From assembly GCF_900104725.1 (NCBI RefSeq), contig NZ_LT629758.1:1178001-1242000 (forward strand): a stretch of 64,000 nt of DNA, given 5' to 3'. The position numbers were made by a program, and so were the translations under genes. Position 1 is the stretch's first letter. Each line of letters opens with the position of its first letter. The stretch is from Actinoplanes derwentensis. Its GTDB lineage: Bacteria > Actinomycetota > Actinomycetes > Mycobacteriales > Micromonosporaceae. The notes beneath the pieces were generated by a model. That model was not told where the DNA came from. It ran no database searches and was given only the letters and a program-made list of their open reading frames with translations. Of the stretch, positions 34,492 through 42,445 are shown piece by piece.

Positions 34492-35673
34492 ATGCACGGG
34501 TGGGGCCAGTGGTACGTGCTCGCGGCGGTAGCCGTGGTCGTCGGCTGCTTGCTGTGCGGGGGGCGTAGTCGCGTCTGGGCAGCGATCGCGCTGCTCAGCG
34601 CGGTGGAGGTGGGCGCCGCGGTCGCCGTCGCGCGCACCCAGGACACCGTGTCCTGGCTGGTCGACCAGGTCGTTGTGGTGCTCGCCGTGTTCGCGGCGTT
34701 GACCGGCGTCTACCGCCGGTTGCGTCGCGAGTTCGTCGAGCAGGGCTGGGCGCACGCCCGCGACGCGCGGCTGCACGAGCGCACCCGGATCGCCGCCGAC
34801 CTGCACGACACGCTCGGGCATGACTTGGCGCTGCTCTCGCTGCAGGCGGCCGGAATCCAGGTGACGGCGCGGGATCCGGGGACCCGGGAGCAGGCCGCGG
34901 CGATCCGCGCTGGCTCGGCGGCGGCGATCGAGACCGTACGCCGGATCGTGGATCTGCTGGACGTCGACGCGGACGCCGACGTCGCGGCGGTGCTCGACCG
35001 TGCCCGGGAGGCAGGGATGACGCTCGAGGTCAGGGGCACCGTGCCCCGGGAGCCGTTCGTGGCGCGGCTTGTCTCCGAGGCGCTGTCCAATGCTGTTCGG
35101 CACGCGCCCGGCGCTGGGGTGACCGTCGCCTTCGCCGGCCGGCGGGTGAGGATTGCCAACCCGGTGCCGGACCAGGCCGCTGCGGGTCGGCCGGGCGCCG
35201 GGCTGGCGATGCTGTCGGCGCGTCTCGAACAAGCCGGCGGTTCGCTGACGGCTGGCTCCACCGACGGCATGTTCGAGTTGGTCGCCGACGTGCCAGCCGA
35301 CATGGGCGAGGACAGTGGCCGGCTCGGCGCCGACTACTGGTCCCGGCGGCGCCGAGTTCGGCGGATGCTGGGCGGCACGGTCTTGATCCCGTTCGCTGTG
35401 CTGCTCGTGGTCGCGACCGGCTTCTACACCTGGGCGGTCCGTGACGCGTCGATGGAGGACCGGGTGTTCGCCGGGCTGCGGATCGGCATGCCGGAGACGG
35501 CGGCGGTCCGGGTGCTACCCGGGCGGGAGGCACCGGTCCGGTGGGGTGGCCCGAGCAAGCCGGGATGCCGCTACTTCACGGATGGGAACTATCCGCTGGC
35601 ATACGGGAACTATGTGGTCTGCTTCTCGGGGAACCGGGTGTCCCGGTTGGAAGATCTCACCGGGCGGAATTGA
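34492..35673 (+). CDS. NarL-type sensor kinase with an extra C-terminal membrane and extracytoplasmic domain
   Basis: 393 residues. N-terminal hydrophobic helices (residues about 8-75), HisKA_3 with H105 in IAADLHDTLGHDLALLS, and a compact ATPase domain (SEALSNAVRHAPGAG, GAGLAMLSARLEQAGG). Unusually, the kinase is followed by a basic stretch, a transmembrane helix near residues 292-312 (GGTVLIPFAVLLVVATGFYT) and about 80 residues outside the membrane with two cysteines (CRYF and VVCF), resembling a small SmpA/BamE-like fold by eye. TAGGCT lies 6 nt before the ATG. It ends with TGATG, overlapping the response regulator. Confidence 0.88.
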   Translation: MHGWGQWYVLAAVAVVVGCLLCGGRSRVWAAIALLSAVEVGAAVAVARTQDTVSWLVDQVVVVLAVFAALTGVYRRLRREFVEQGWAHARDARLHERTRIAADLHDTLGHDLALLSLQAAGIQVTARDPGTREQAAAIRAGSAAAIETVRRIVDLLDVDADADVAAVLDRAREAGMTLEVRGTVPREPFVARLVSEALSNAVRHAPGAGVTVAFAGRRVRIANPVPDQAAAGRPGAGLAMLSARLEQAGGSLTAGSTDGMFELVADVPADMGEDSGRLGADYWSRRRRVRRMLGGTVLIPFAVLLVVATGFYTWAVRDASMEDRVFAGLRIGMPETAAVRVLPGREAPVRWGGPSKPGCRYFTDGNYPLAYGNYVVCFSGNRVSRLEDLTGRN

Positions 35674-36323
35674 TGATCAGAATTTTGCTCGCCGACGATC
35701 AGCCGCTGGTGCGCGCCGGGCTGAACACCGTGCTGGCCTCCGACCCTGAACTGCAAGTGGTAGCCGAGGCTGCAGACGGCCGAGCCGCGCTGGCAGGGGT
35801 CGAGCGGTCGCGACCGGATGTGGCGCTGCTCGACATCCGGATGCCGGGCATGGACGGCCTGACCGCGGCCGAGTCGCTGCGCGCCAGCCACCCCGCCCTC
35901 CGCGTCATGATCATCACGACGTTCGACGAGGACCGGTACATCGCTCGCGCGCTCGACGCAGGGGTACATGGATTCCTGCTCAAATCCGGTGACCCGTACG
36001 AGCTGATCGGCGGGATCAAAGCCGCGATGAACGGAGGTACGGTGCTCGCCCCCGCGGTCGCGCACCGGATCGTCCACGTGCTGCACGGGGGTGAACTGCG
36101 GAACCGGCTGGCCGCCCGCAGCGGGATACAGACCCTCACCCCCCGGGAGCGAGATGTGCTCGCACTGGTCGGAGCAGGCCTCCCCAACGCCGAAATCGGC
36201 CGCCGTCTGCACCTAGCCGAGGGAACCGTGAAAATCCACGTGAGTGCCCTGCTCGGCAAACTCGGCCTCACCAGTCGGGTACAAGCCGCCATCTACGCCT
36301 ACCGGGCAGGCCTCGCCGAGTAA
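35673..36323 (+). CDS. NarL/LuxR-type response regulator
   Basis: 216 residues from ATG 35673, one base overlapping the kinase stop. The receiver starts MIRILLADDQPLVRAGL; phosphoacceptor D54 in VALLDIRMPGMDGL; Thr in IITTFDE; Lys in FLLKSGD. The C-terminal LuxR HTH reads LTPRERDVLALVGAGLPNAE and IGRRLHLAEGTVKIHVSALL. Cognate of the kinase upstream, and the probable activator of the ABC transporter genes in the same operon. Confidence 0.94.
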   Translation: MIRILLADDQPLVRAGLNTVLASDPELQVVAEAADGRAALAGVERSRPDVALLDIRMPGMDGLTAAESLRASHPALRVMIITTFDEDRYIARALDAGVHGFLLKSGDPYELIGGIKAAMNGGTVLAPAVAHRIVHVLHGGELRNRLAARSGIQTLTPRERDVLALVGAGLPNAEIGRRLHLAEGTVKIHVSALLGKLGLTSRVQAAIYAYRAGLAE

Positions 36324-36436
36324 GGGCCGTTGTCGGCCGCGCATCCGCATCGGCGCCGTGCGGGCAGCGGAGGACGTCGTTGAAGGCCGCCGCGATATTT
36401 TCGCTTGGGTCACTGGACGATGGCACTGGCGTTGTC

Positions 36437-36594
36437 TCAGGTAGTTCGGTCATGCTCGATGTGGAGGATCTCCATGGCTGCAGCGGCGACGTTTCCGATC
36501 TTCCATGGGCAGAGGGTGACGTTTCGGAGCGCTTTGAAGGTGATCTTGAGCGGGCTGTTGCCGCGTTCCCCAACCGCATTCCGGTAGCGGCCGT
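36437..36594 (-). pseudogene. transposase C-terminal fragment
   Basis: On the minus strand the frame reads DGRYRNAVGERGNSPLKITF, then KALRNVTLCPWKIGNVAAAA and MEILHIEHDRTT, ending at TGA 36437-36439. This is the C-terminus of a DDE-type (IS5/ISAs1-like) transposase. The rest is missing; the fragment meets the end of the NTF2-like gene at 36594. Confidence 0.6.
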
Positions 36595-36980
36595 CAGAGC
36601 CGGAGGGCTTCGCTCTGGATTTGTGGGAACTGGGCGGCCATCGCCTCGGCCAGGGCGTTCGCGGCGGAGAGCGGCCGGACCATGACCATCAGGTCGTCGA
36701 TCTGCCCGTTCTCGTCGGTGTGCAGGAAGTCGCAGCCGGTGATCTTCCGGCCGTTCACGGTGGCCTCGAAGACCAGTGCGTGGTGATCCCCGGCGTCGAA
36801 CTCGCGGACGTACCGGAAGTCTTCGAAGACCCGCAGCACACCCCTCAAGATCGCCGCCGTGATCGGTTTTCCGGGGTAAGGCTTGTGCGCGACCGGGCTG
36901 GTGAACACGACGTTCTCGGCGAGCAGTGCCTCGACCGCGGCGCTGTCCCGAGCTTCCACGGCCTGCCGGAAAGGATGCAT
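36594..36980 (-). CDS. SnoaL/NTF2-like protein
   Basis: 128 residues from ATG 36980 with AGGAGG 5 nt upstream; the longer frame is out of keeping. The cone-shaped NTF2 fold is recognised from VEARDSAAVEALLAENVVF, TSPVAHKPYPGK and FLHTDENGQIDDLMVMVRPL. Such proteins are isomerases, hydratases or polyketide cyclase-like enzymes, or stand-alone proteins of unknown role. An 18-bp dyad at 36995-37012 covers the promoter. The stop touches a transposase fragment. Confidence 0.88.
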   Translation of the reverse strand: MHPFRQAVEARDSAAVEALLAENVVFTSPVAHKPYPGKPITAAILRGVLRVFEDFRYVREFDAGDHHALVFEATVNGRKITGCDFLHTDENGQIDDLMVMVRPLSAANALAEAMAAQFPQIQSEALRL

Positions 36981-36994
36981 GACGTCCTCCTGGA

Positions 36995-37012
36995 TAGTCA
37001 ATTTGTTGACTA
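36995..37012. promoter_or_regulatory. MarR-type dyad operator upstream of the NTF2-like gene
   Basis: TAGTCAA-TTTG-TTGACTA, a perfect 7-bp dyad with a 4-bp centre, 14 bp before the ATG of the NTF2-like gene. The sequence is AT-rich against a GC-rich background and fits MarR- or HxlR-type operators. No such regulator gene is in the window next to it. Confidence 0.55.
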
Positions 37013-37225
37013 GGTGTCTTGACTGTACGCCCTGCCGATGTCCGTCGCCGTCCCGAAACTGCTGAAACCGCGCCCCGCGTGACAGGGCCTGACGACGGTG
37101 CGCCCCGTGGATGGACCTGCGCGGGTCGTCTTGAATGGCGGAGAGGGCTGACCCCGATCGGCGGATCACAGTGTCGCCGGTTAACGTGGATCCATCGGCC
37201 GGGTGGTAAGGAGACAGCTTCAGCG

Positions 37226-40200
37226 ATGAGCGGTATCGAACGTCTGCCGTCACCGCATGCCTTCTCGGCCGATTCCGAGGTGGGCGCCGACCTCGCCGCC
37301 GTCGATTGGGCGGCGACTCCGCTGGGTGAACCGGAGCAGTGGCCGCAGAGCCTGCGGACCGCGGTGAGCATCCTGCTGTCGTCCCGGTTCTCGATGTGGA
37401 TGGCGTGGGGTCCGGAGCTCACCTTCTTCTGCAACGCGTCCTACCGCCGGCACACGCTGCACGACAAGTACCCGTGGGCGCTCGGCCGCCCGGCCAGCGA
37501 GGTATGGGCGGAGATCTGGGGCGACATCGGCCCTCGCATCGACAGAGTGCTCGGCACCGGCGAGGCCACCTGGGACGAAGGGCTGCTGCTCTTCATCAAT
37601 CGTGCTGGCTATCTCGAGGAGTCGTACCACACGTTCTCCTACAGCCCACTGCGTGACGACGACGGCGCGCTGATCGGCATGTTGTGCGTGGTCAGCGAGG
37701 ACACCGAGCAGGTCATCGGCGAGCGCCGGATGCGGACGCTGCGCGACCTGGGATCGGACCCGTCGGTGGCCCGCACCGAGCAGGAGATGCTGGCGTTCAC
37801 TGGTCAGCAGCTCGGCCGGAACCTGGGCGACCTGCCGTTCACTCTCACCTACCTGTTCTCCGATGACGGGCAGGCCCGGCTCACCGCGTCGACCGGGTTC
37901 GACGGCGAGCATCCGGCATCGGCACCGGAGACTTGGCCTACCGACAGGGTCGCGGCCGGGGAGACCGTGCTGGTCGAGCTGACCGGGGATCCGTTCGCCG
38001 GTCTGCCGTCGGGGGACTGGTCGGAGCCGCCGACGCGAGCGCTGGTGCTGCCACTGCCCCGGCAGGGCGGCACGCCGTACGGTTTCCTCGTCACCGGCCT
38101 GAACCGCTACCGCCCGTTCGACGACGGTTACCGCGGTTTCCTGGAACTGGCCGCCGGTCACGTCGCGGCCGGTGTCGCCAGCGCCCGCAGCTACCGCGCC
38201 CAGCAGTTGAGGGCCGAGGAACTGGCCGAACTCGACCGGGCCAAGACCACCTTCTTCTCCAACATCAGCCACGAGTTCCGGACCCCCCTGACATTGATCA
38301 TGGGTCCGGTGGAGGACCTGCGCGCCCGCCTCGAGACAGCCGACGACGAGATCCGCGAGGAGATCGAGGTCATCCACCGCAACGGCCTGCGGCTCGGCAA
38401 ACTGGTCAACACACTGCTCGACTTCTCCCGGATCGAGGCCGGCCGGATGCAGGCCCGCTACGAGCCGGTCGACCTGTCCGCGGTCACCGCCGAACTGGCC
38501 AGTGCCTTCCGGTCGGCGATCGAGCGGGCCGGGCTGGCTTTCGAGGTGGACTGTCCGGCACTGCCCGAACCGGTGTTCGTGGACCCGGGCATGTGGGAGA
38601 AAGTCGTCCTCAACCTGCTCAGCAACGCCTTCAAGTTCACCTTCGACGGCGGGGTTCGGGTGACCGTGCGCGCCGACGGGGCCGCCGCGGTCGTCACCGT
38701 CACGGACACCGGGGTGGGTGTGTCCGCCGACGAGATGCCCAGGCTGTTCGAGCGGTTCCACCGGATCGAGAACGCCCGCTCCCGATCCAACGAGGGCAGC
38801 GGCATCGGTCTGGCGCTGGTCCAGGAACTCGTCCGGCTCCAAGGCGGGACGATCACCGCACAGAGCGAGACCGGCCGCGGTACGTCCTTCACGATCCGCC
38901 TCCCGTTCGGCCACGCACACCTCCCCGCCGGCGCCGGCGTCTCGGGGGAGAGTGGTGCTCCCGGTCTCTCGGCCGCCGCCGGCCCTTTCCTGCAGGAAGC
39001 CCTGCGCTGGCTGCCGCCCGGGAACGACCCGACGCCCTCCGAGCCCGGCGACAGCCCCGTGCCGCTGCCGGAACCGATCCCCGGCGGCGGGACCAGAACC
39101 GGCGCGTCGGTGCTGGTCGCCGACGACAACGCGGACATGCGTGACTACCTGACCCGGCTGCTGCGCTCGGCCGGCCACCGGGTGACCGCGGTCGTCGACG
39201 GCCAGTACGCCCTTGAAGCCGCCCGCGCCGACGTGCCCGACATCGTGGTCAGCGACGTGATGATGCCCCGGCTCGACGGATTGCAGCTGGTCGCGGCCCT
39301 GCGATCGGACCCGCGTACAGCCGGCACACCGGTGCTGCTGCTGTCCGCCCGCGCCGGCCAGGAGGCGTCGATCGAGGGCCTGGACGCGGGCGCTGACGAC
39401 TACCTGTTCAAACCGTTCTCCGCCGCCGAACTCCTCGCCCGGGTCCGGGCCAACGTCGACCTGGCCCGGCTGCGCAACCATCACGCGCGCTGGCGGACGG
39501 CGCTGATCGACTCCCTCCAGGAGGCGTTCTTCGTCTGCGACGAGAGCGGCGCGATCATCGAGATCAACAGCGCTTTCACCGACATCCTGGGGTACGGGCC
39601 GGAAGGCCTGCCCTACCTCCCGGTACACCCGTGGTGGCCGGACCGGGACGCCGACGCCGAGGGGCACCGTGCCGTGGCCGATGCCTTCGCCACGCTGCTC
39701 GACCAGCCGTTCGGCGCCTACACCATCCCGGCCGTGCACCGCGACGGGCGACGGCTGTGGGCAGCAGCCGCCTTCAACCAGGTCCGCGACCCGGAGTCCG
39801 GACGCCGTGTCATCGTCGGCACCTTCCGCGACGTCACCGCCGAGCATCATGCCGTCCAGCGCGACGGTGCCCTCGCCGCCCTGGGCCTGCGCCTGTCCGA
39901 AGCCGAGAACGTCGACGGCGCACTCACCGCGGTGCTGGCCGAGATGAAGGAGATCTGGCAGGCGGCGTACGTGCTGGCGGCCGTCTTCAACGACACCGGC
40001 AGCCCCGTCGTCACCGCCACCGACCCCACCCTGACCTGGGCGGAGCTTCCCGAACAGCGGCGTGCCCTCCTGCTGGCACTGCGCAGCCGCCCGGCGCTCA
40101 CCCCGGTCACCGAGGAACACGCCGGCAGCGGCATCGCCCTCGAACACCCCGACGGCACCATGGTCCTGTGGATCGAACCCGGCCCCGCCCGCCCGTTCTC

Positions 40201-41359
40201 CGCACCCGACGAGACCCTGCTGGCCCTGCTCGCCGGGCACCTCGGCCAAGGCCTCAACCGGATCCACCAGATCGACCAGCAGCGCGAGACCGCCCTGGCC
40301 CTGCAACACGCCATCCTCGGCCCCGACCGGCTGCCGAACGGTTTCGCGGTCCGTTACGAGCCGGCGACCAGGCCGTTGAAGGTCGGCGGTGACTGGTACG
40401 ACACGATCGAACTCGCCGACGGCCGGATCGGCATCGTCGTCGGCGACTGCGTCGGGCACGGCCTGGAAGCGGCCACCGTCATGGGCCAGCTCCGCAGCGC
40501 CTGCCGCGCGCTGCTGCTCCGGGACTCCAGCCCGGCCCGCACCCTGATGTCCCTCGACGTCTTCGCCGCCATGTTGCCCGGCGCGGCCTGCGCCACCGTC
40601 TTCTGCGGGGTTCTCGACCCCGGCACCGGCCACCTGGTCTACTCCAGCGCCGGACACCCGCCGGCCATCGTCGGCCGTCCCGACGGCAGCACCCACCTCC
40701 TCGACCAGGGCAGATCCAGGCCCGTCGCGGTACGTGCCGGCAACGACCGTCCCGAAGCCGAGTACATCGTGCCCGCCCGCGCCACGCTCCTGCTCTACAC
40801 CGACGGTCTCGTCGAGCGCCGCCGCCGTCCGCTGTCCAGCGGCATCGGCGAGGCCAGCACCGCAGTCCAGCACGGCCTCGGCACCCCGATCGAGGACCTG
40901 GCCACCGAGATCATGCACCGGCTCACCCCCGACAACGGTTACGACGACGACGTGGCCGTTCTCCTCTACCGGCACCCCGGCCCCCTCGATCTGGAATTCC
41001 CCGCCGAATCGGGCCGGCTCGCGCCCGTCCGGTCGGCACTGCGCGGCTGGCTCGAACGATGCGGCATCGACCCGGCGACCACCCAGAACATCCTGGTGGC
41101 AGCGGGCGAGGCGTGCGCCAACGCGATCGAGCACGGCCACCGCGACAGCCCCGGTGGCCGCATCCGGCTGCGAGCCGCCGCCACCGCCGCCGACCTGCGC
41201 CTCGTCGTCACGGACACCGGCATGTGGAAGAACCCCGACCCGGACGCCAACCCGTACCGCGGCCGCGGGCTGAAACTGATGCGCGCTTTCATGCAGGCCG
41301 TCACCGTGACCTCCGGAACCACCGGCACCATCGTCGACATGCAGGCGAGGATCTCCTGA
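37226..41359 (+). CDS. giant hybrid: PAS-HisKA-HATPase-REC-PAS-GAF-SpoIIE-RsbW protein
   Basis: 1377 residues from ATG 37226 (AAGGAG 12 nt upstream). Order: PAS-like N-terminus (MWMAWGPELTFFCNASYRRH), GAF-like region (FTLTYLFSDDG), HisKA with H349 in FFSNISHEFRTPLTL, HATPase (NLLSNAFKFTF, GSGIGLALVQ), receiver with D677 in IVVSDVMMPRLDG, a second PAS (FFVCDESGAIIEINSAF), GAF, a SpoIIE PP2C phosphatase (KVGGDWYDTIEL with D1056; VVGDCVGHG with D1074), and a C-terminal RsbW-type kinase (LVAAGEACANAIEHGH, E1295 and N1299). It overlaps the STAS gene by one base (TGATG). Likely a membrane-independent stress-signalling hub for a sigma-factor switch. Confidence 0.93.
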   Translation: MSGIERLPSPHAFSADSEVGADLAAVDWAATPLGEPEQWPQSLRTAVSILLSSRFSMWMAWGPELTFFCNASYRRHTLHDKYPWALGRPASEVWAEIWGDIGPRIDRVLGTGEATWDEGLLLFINRAGYLEESYHTFSYSPLRDDDGALIGMLCVVSEDTEQVIGERRMRTLRDLGSDPSVARTEQEMLAFTGQQLGRNLGDLPFTLTYLFSDDGQARLTASTGFDGEHPASAPETWPTDRVAAGETVLVELTGDPFAGLPSGDWSEPPTRALVLPLPRQGGTPYGFLVTGLNRYRPFDDGYRGFLELAAGHVAAGVASARSYRAQQLRAEELAELDRAKTTFFSNISHEFRTPLTLIMGPVEDLRARLETADDEIREEIEVIHRNGLRLGKLVNTLLDFSRIEAGRMQARYEPVDLSAVTAELASAFRSAIERAGLAFEVDCPALPEPVFVDPGMWEKVVLNLLSNAFKFTFDGGVRVTVRADGAAAVVTVTDTGVGVSADEMPRLFERFHRIENARSRSNEGSGIGLALVQELVRLQGGTITAQSETGRGTSFTIRLPFGHAHLPAGAGVSGESGAPGLSAAAGPFLQEALRWLPPGNDPTPSEPGDSPVPLPEPIPGGGTRTGASVLVADDNADMRDYLTRLLRSAGHRVTAVVDGQYALEAARADVPDIVVSDVMMPRLDGLQLVAALRSDPRTAGTPVLLLSARAGQEASIEGLDAGADDYLFKPFSAAELLARVRANVDLARLRNHHARWRTALIDSLQEAFFVCDESGAIIEINSAFTDILGYGPEGLPYLPVHPWWPDRDADAEGHRAVADAFATLLDQPFGAYTIPAVHRDGRRLWAAAAFNQVRDPESGRRVIVGTFRDVTAEHHAVQRDGALAALGLRLSEAENVDGALTAVLAEMKEIWQAAYVLAAVFNDTGSPVVTATDPTLTWAELPEQRRALLLALRSRPALTPVTEEHAGSGIALEHPDGTMVLWIEPGPARPFSAPDETLLALLAGHLGQGLNRIHQIDQQRETALALQHAILGPDRLPNGFAVRYEPATRPLKVGGDWYDTIELADGRIGIVVGDCVGHGLEAATVMGQLRSACRALLLRDSSPARTLMSLDVFAAMLPGAACATVFCGVLDPGTGHLVYSSAGHPPAIVGRPDGSTHLLDQGRSRPVAVRAGNDRPEAEYIVPARATLLLYTDGLVERRRRPLSSGIGEASTAVQHGLGTPIEDLATEIMHRLTPDNGYDDDVAVLLYRHPGPLDLEFPAESGRLAPVRSALRGWLERCGIDPATTQNILVAAGEACANAIEHGHRDSPGGRIRLRAAATAADLRLVVTDTGMWKNPDPDANPYRGRGLKLMRAFMQAVTVTSGTTGTIVDMQARIS

Positions 41360-41649
41360 TGACCACCGCGCTCACTCTCACCACCGGCCCTGGGACGGTC
41401 CTGACGGCGGCCGGTGAGATCGACATGAGCAACGCCGAGACCTTCGCCGTGGCACTGACGTCGGCGGTGACCCTGGCGGCCGGAATGCCGCTGACGGTGG
41501 ACCTGACCGCGGTGGAGTACCTCGACAGTGCCGGCCTGGCGGCACTGTTCGTCCAGGCGGACCACATCGAGGTGCTGACCGGCCCGCTGCTGGCCCCGCT
41601 GCTGGAGATCTCCGGCCTGGCCGAACTGACGACGGTCCGCTCGGCCTGA
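41359..41649 (+). CDS. STAS-domain anti-anti-sigma factor
   Basis: 96 residues from ATG 41359. STAS fold with the phosphorylatable S57 in YLDSAGLAALFVQAD. As in RsbV/SpoIIAA, phosphorylation by an RsbW-type kinase inactivates it and a SpoIIE-type phosphatase restores it; both activities sit on the preceding fused protein. No sigma-factor gene is adjacent, so the target sigma is elsewhere. Confidence 0.92.
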   Translation: MTTALTLTTGPGTVLTAAGEIDMSNAETFAVALTSAVTLAAGMPLTVDLTAVEYLDSAGLAALFVQADHIEVLTGPLLAPLLEISGLAELTTVRSA

Positions 41650-41770
41650 CGGCTCCGCCCGCACCGGCCGGGAATCCACACCCGAGCCGGTCAGGAATCG
41701 AGAAGCCCCAGGTCGGTGCGACTGAATAGCGTTCTCTCGGTAGGCAGACAGCCGCACCTGAGAGGGCGTC

Positions 41771-41986
41771 ATGCAGAAAAAGATCAGGCAGTTCCACCGA
41801 TGGACGTCGATCGTCTTCACCGCCACCGCCGTAGCCACGTTCATCGCGCTCGCACTGGAGAACCCGGTGGAGTGGGTGTCGTACACGCCTCTGCTGCCGT
41901 TGTTCCTCCTGATGGTCACCGGGCTGTACCTGTTCGCACTGCCCTACACCCGACGGCGTGTGAGCGGAGCCCGGGCAGACCGATGA
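41771..41986 (+). CDS. small two-helix membrane protein
   Basis: 71 residues with GAGAGGG before the ATG. QKKIRQFHRWTSIVFTATAV leads into a first helix and PLLPLFLLMVTGLYLFALPY into a second. Similar short proteins next to DUF6069-type genes occur in actinomycetes. Its 3' 71 bp overlap the end of the convergent DUF6069-like gene. Confidence 0.7.
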   Translation: MQKKIRQFHRWTSIVFTATAVATFIALALENPVEWVSYTPLLPLFLLMVTGLYLFALPYTRRRVSGARADR

Positions 41987-42335
41987 TCAGGGCCGTACCC
42001 ACCGTGACGTGCATGCCCAACAGCGCCAGAGCGGTGTCCCGGTCGACGGCCGAAGTCAGAGGGCCGGCCAGGGACAACAGCAGCACGACCGAGGCAACAT
42101 ATCGATAGGAGCCACGTCTTCCGGCCCGCTCCAGCAGCGCCAGGAGAACCCAGGCGGCCAGGCCGGCGAGCGCCGCGGCGGCGAGGACGGCGAGCGGGCC
42201 GATCCGCTGCACGGTGCCGCCCTGATCGACCAGGAGGTCGTGGCCGGGCAGCGGGCTGTTGACGGCCCACAGCAACAGGGCTGCCGCGGCGGCGATGGTG
42301 ACGGTGAGGGCTCGGCTCGTACGTGTGTTCGTCAT
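41916..42335 (-). CDS. DUF6069-like membrane protein
   Basis: 139 residues, four helices: LTVTIAAAAALLLWAVNSPL, PLAVLAAAALAGLAAWVLLA, VASVVLLLSLAGPLTSA and ALALLGMHVTVGTALIIGL. The HTNS-like loop and MHV segment fit the DUF6069 family of unknown function. Divergent from the kinase gene at 42446 and convergent with the small membrane protein. Confidence 0.8.
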   Translation of the reverse strand: MTNTRTSRALTVTIAAAAALLLWAVNSPLPGHDLLVDQGGTVQRIGPLAVLAAAALAGLAAWVLLALLERAGRRGSYRYVASVVLLLSLAGPLTSAVDRDTALALLGMHVTVGTALIIGLPGLRSHAVGCRAVRTGTAR

Positions 42336-42377
42336 GCCAATGAGAATGCCCCGCGGACCCGGGTGCCCGCATTGGGC

Positions 42378-42439
42378 TTTGGTAGCTGTCGAACACCTAC
42401 TTTGGTAGGTGTCGGGGCGCGTCCCCCGCCGGATAGCCT
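42378..42439 (+). promoter_or_regulatory. palindromic operator and leaderless -10 box of the kinase gene
   Basis: ACACCTAC-TTTG-GTAGGTGT is a perfect dyad at 42393-42412. TTTGGTAGSTGTCG occurs as a direct repeat at 42378-42391 and 42401-42414 (23 bp apart). TAGCCT (42434-42439) lies 6 nt before the GTG at 42446, as in leaderless transcripts. The likely binder is the response regulator of this same operon. Confidence 0.6.
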
Positions 42440-42445
42440 CGGGCC

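Noticed and set aside
37250..41140. 1296-residue open frame on the minus strand
   Set aside because: Antisense shadow of the hybrid signalling gene: it follows from GC-rich codon bias, shows no domains, and is Gln/Gly/Val/Asp-rich without a fold.
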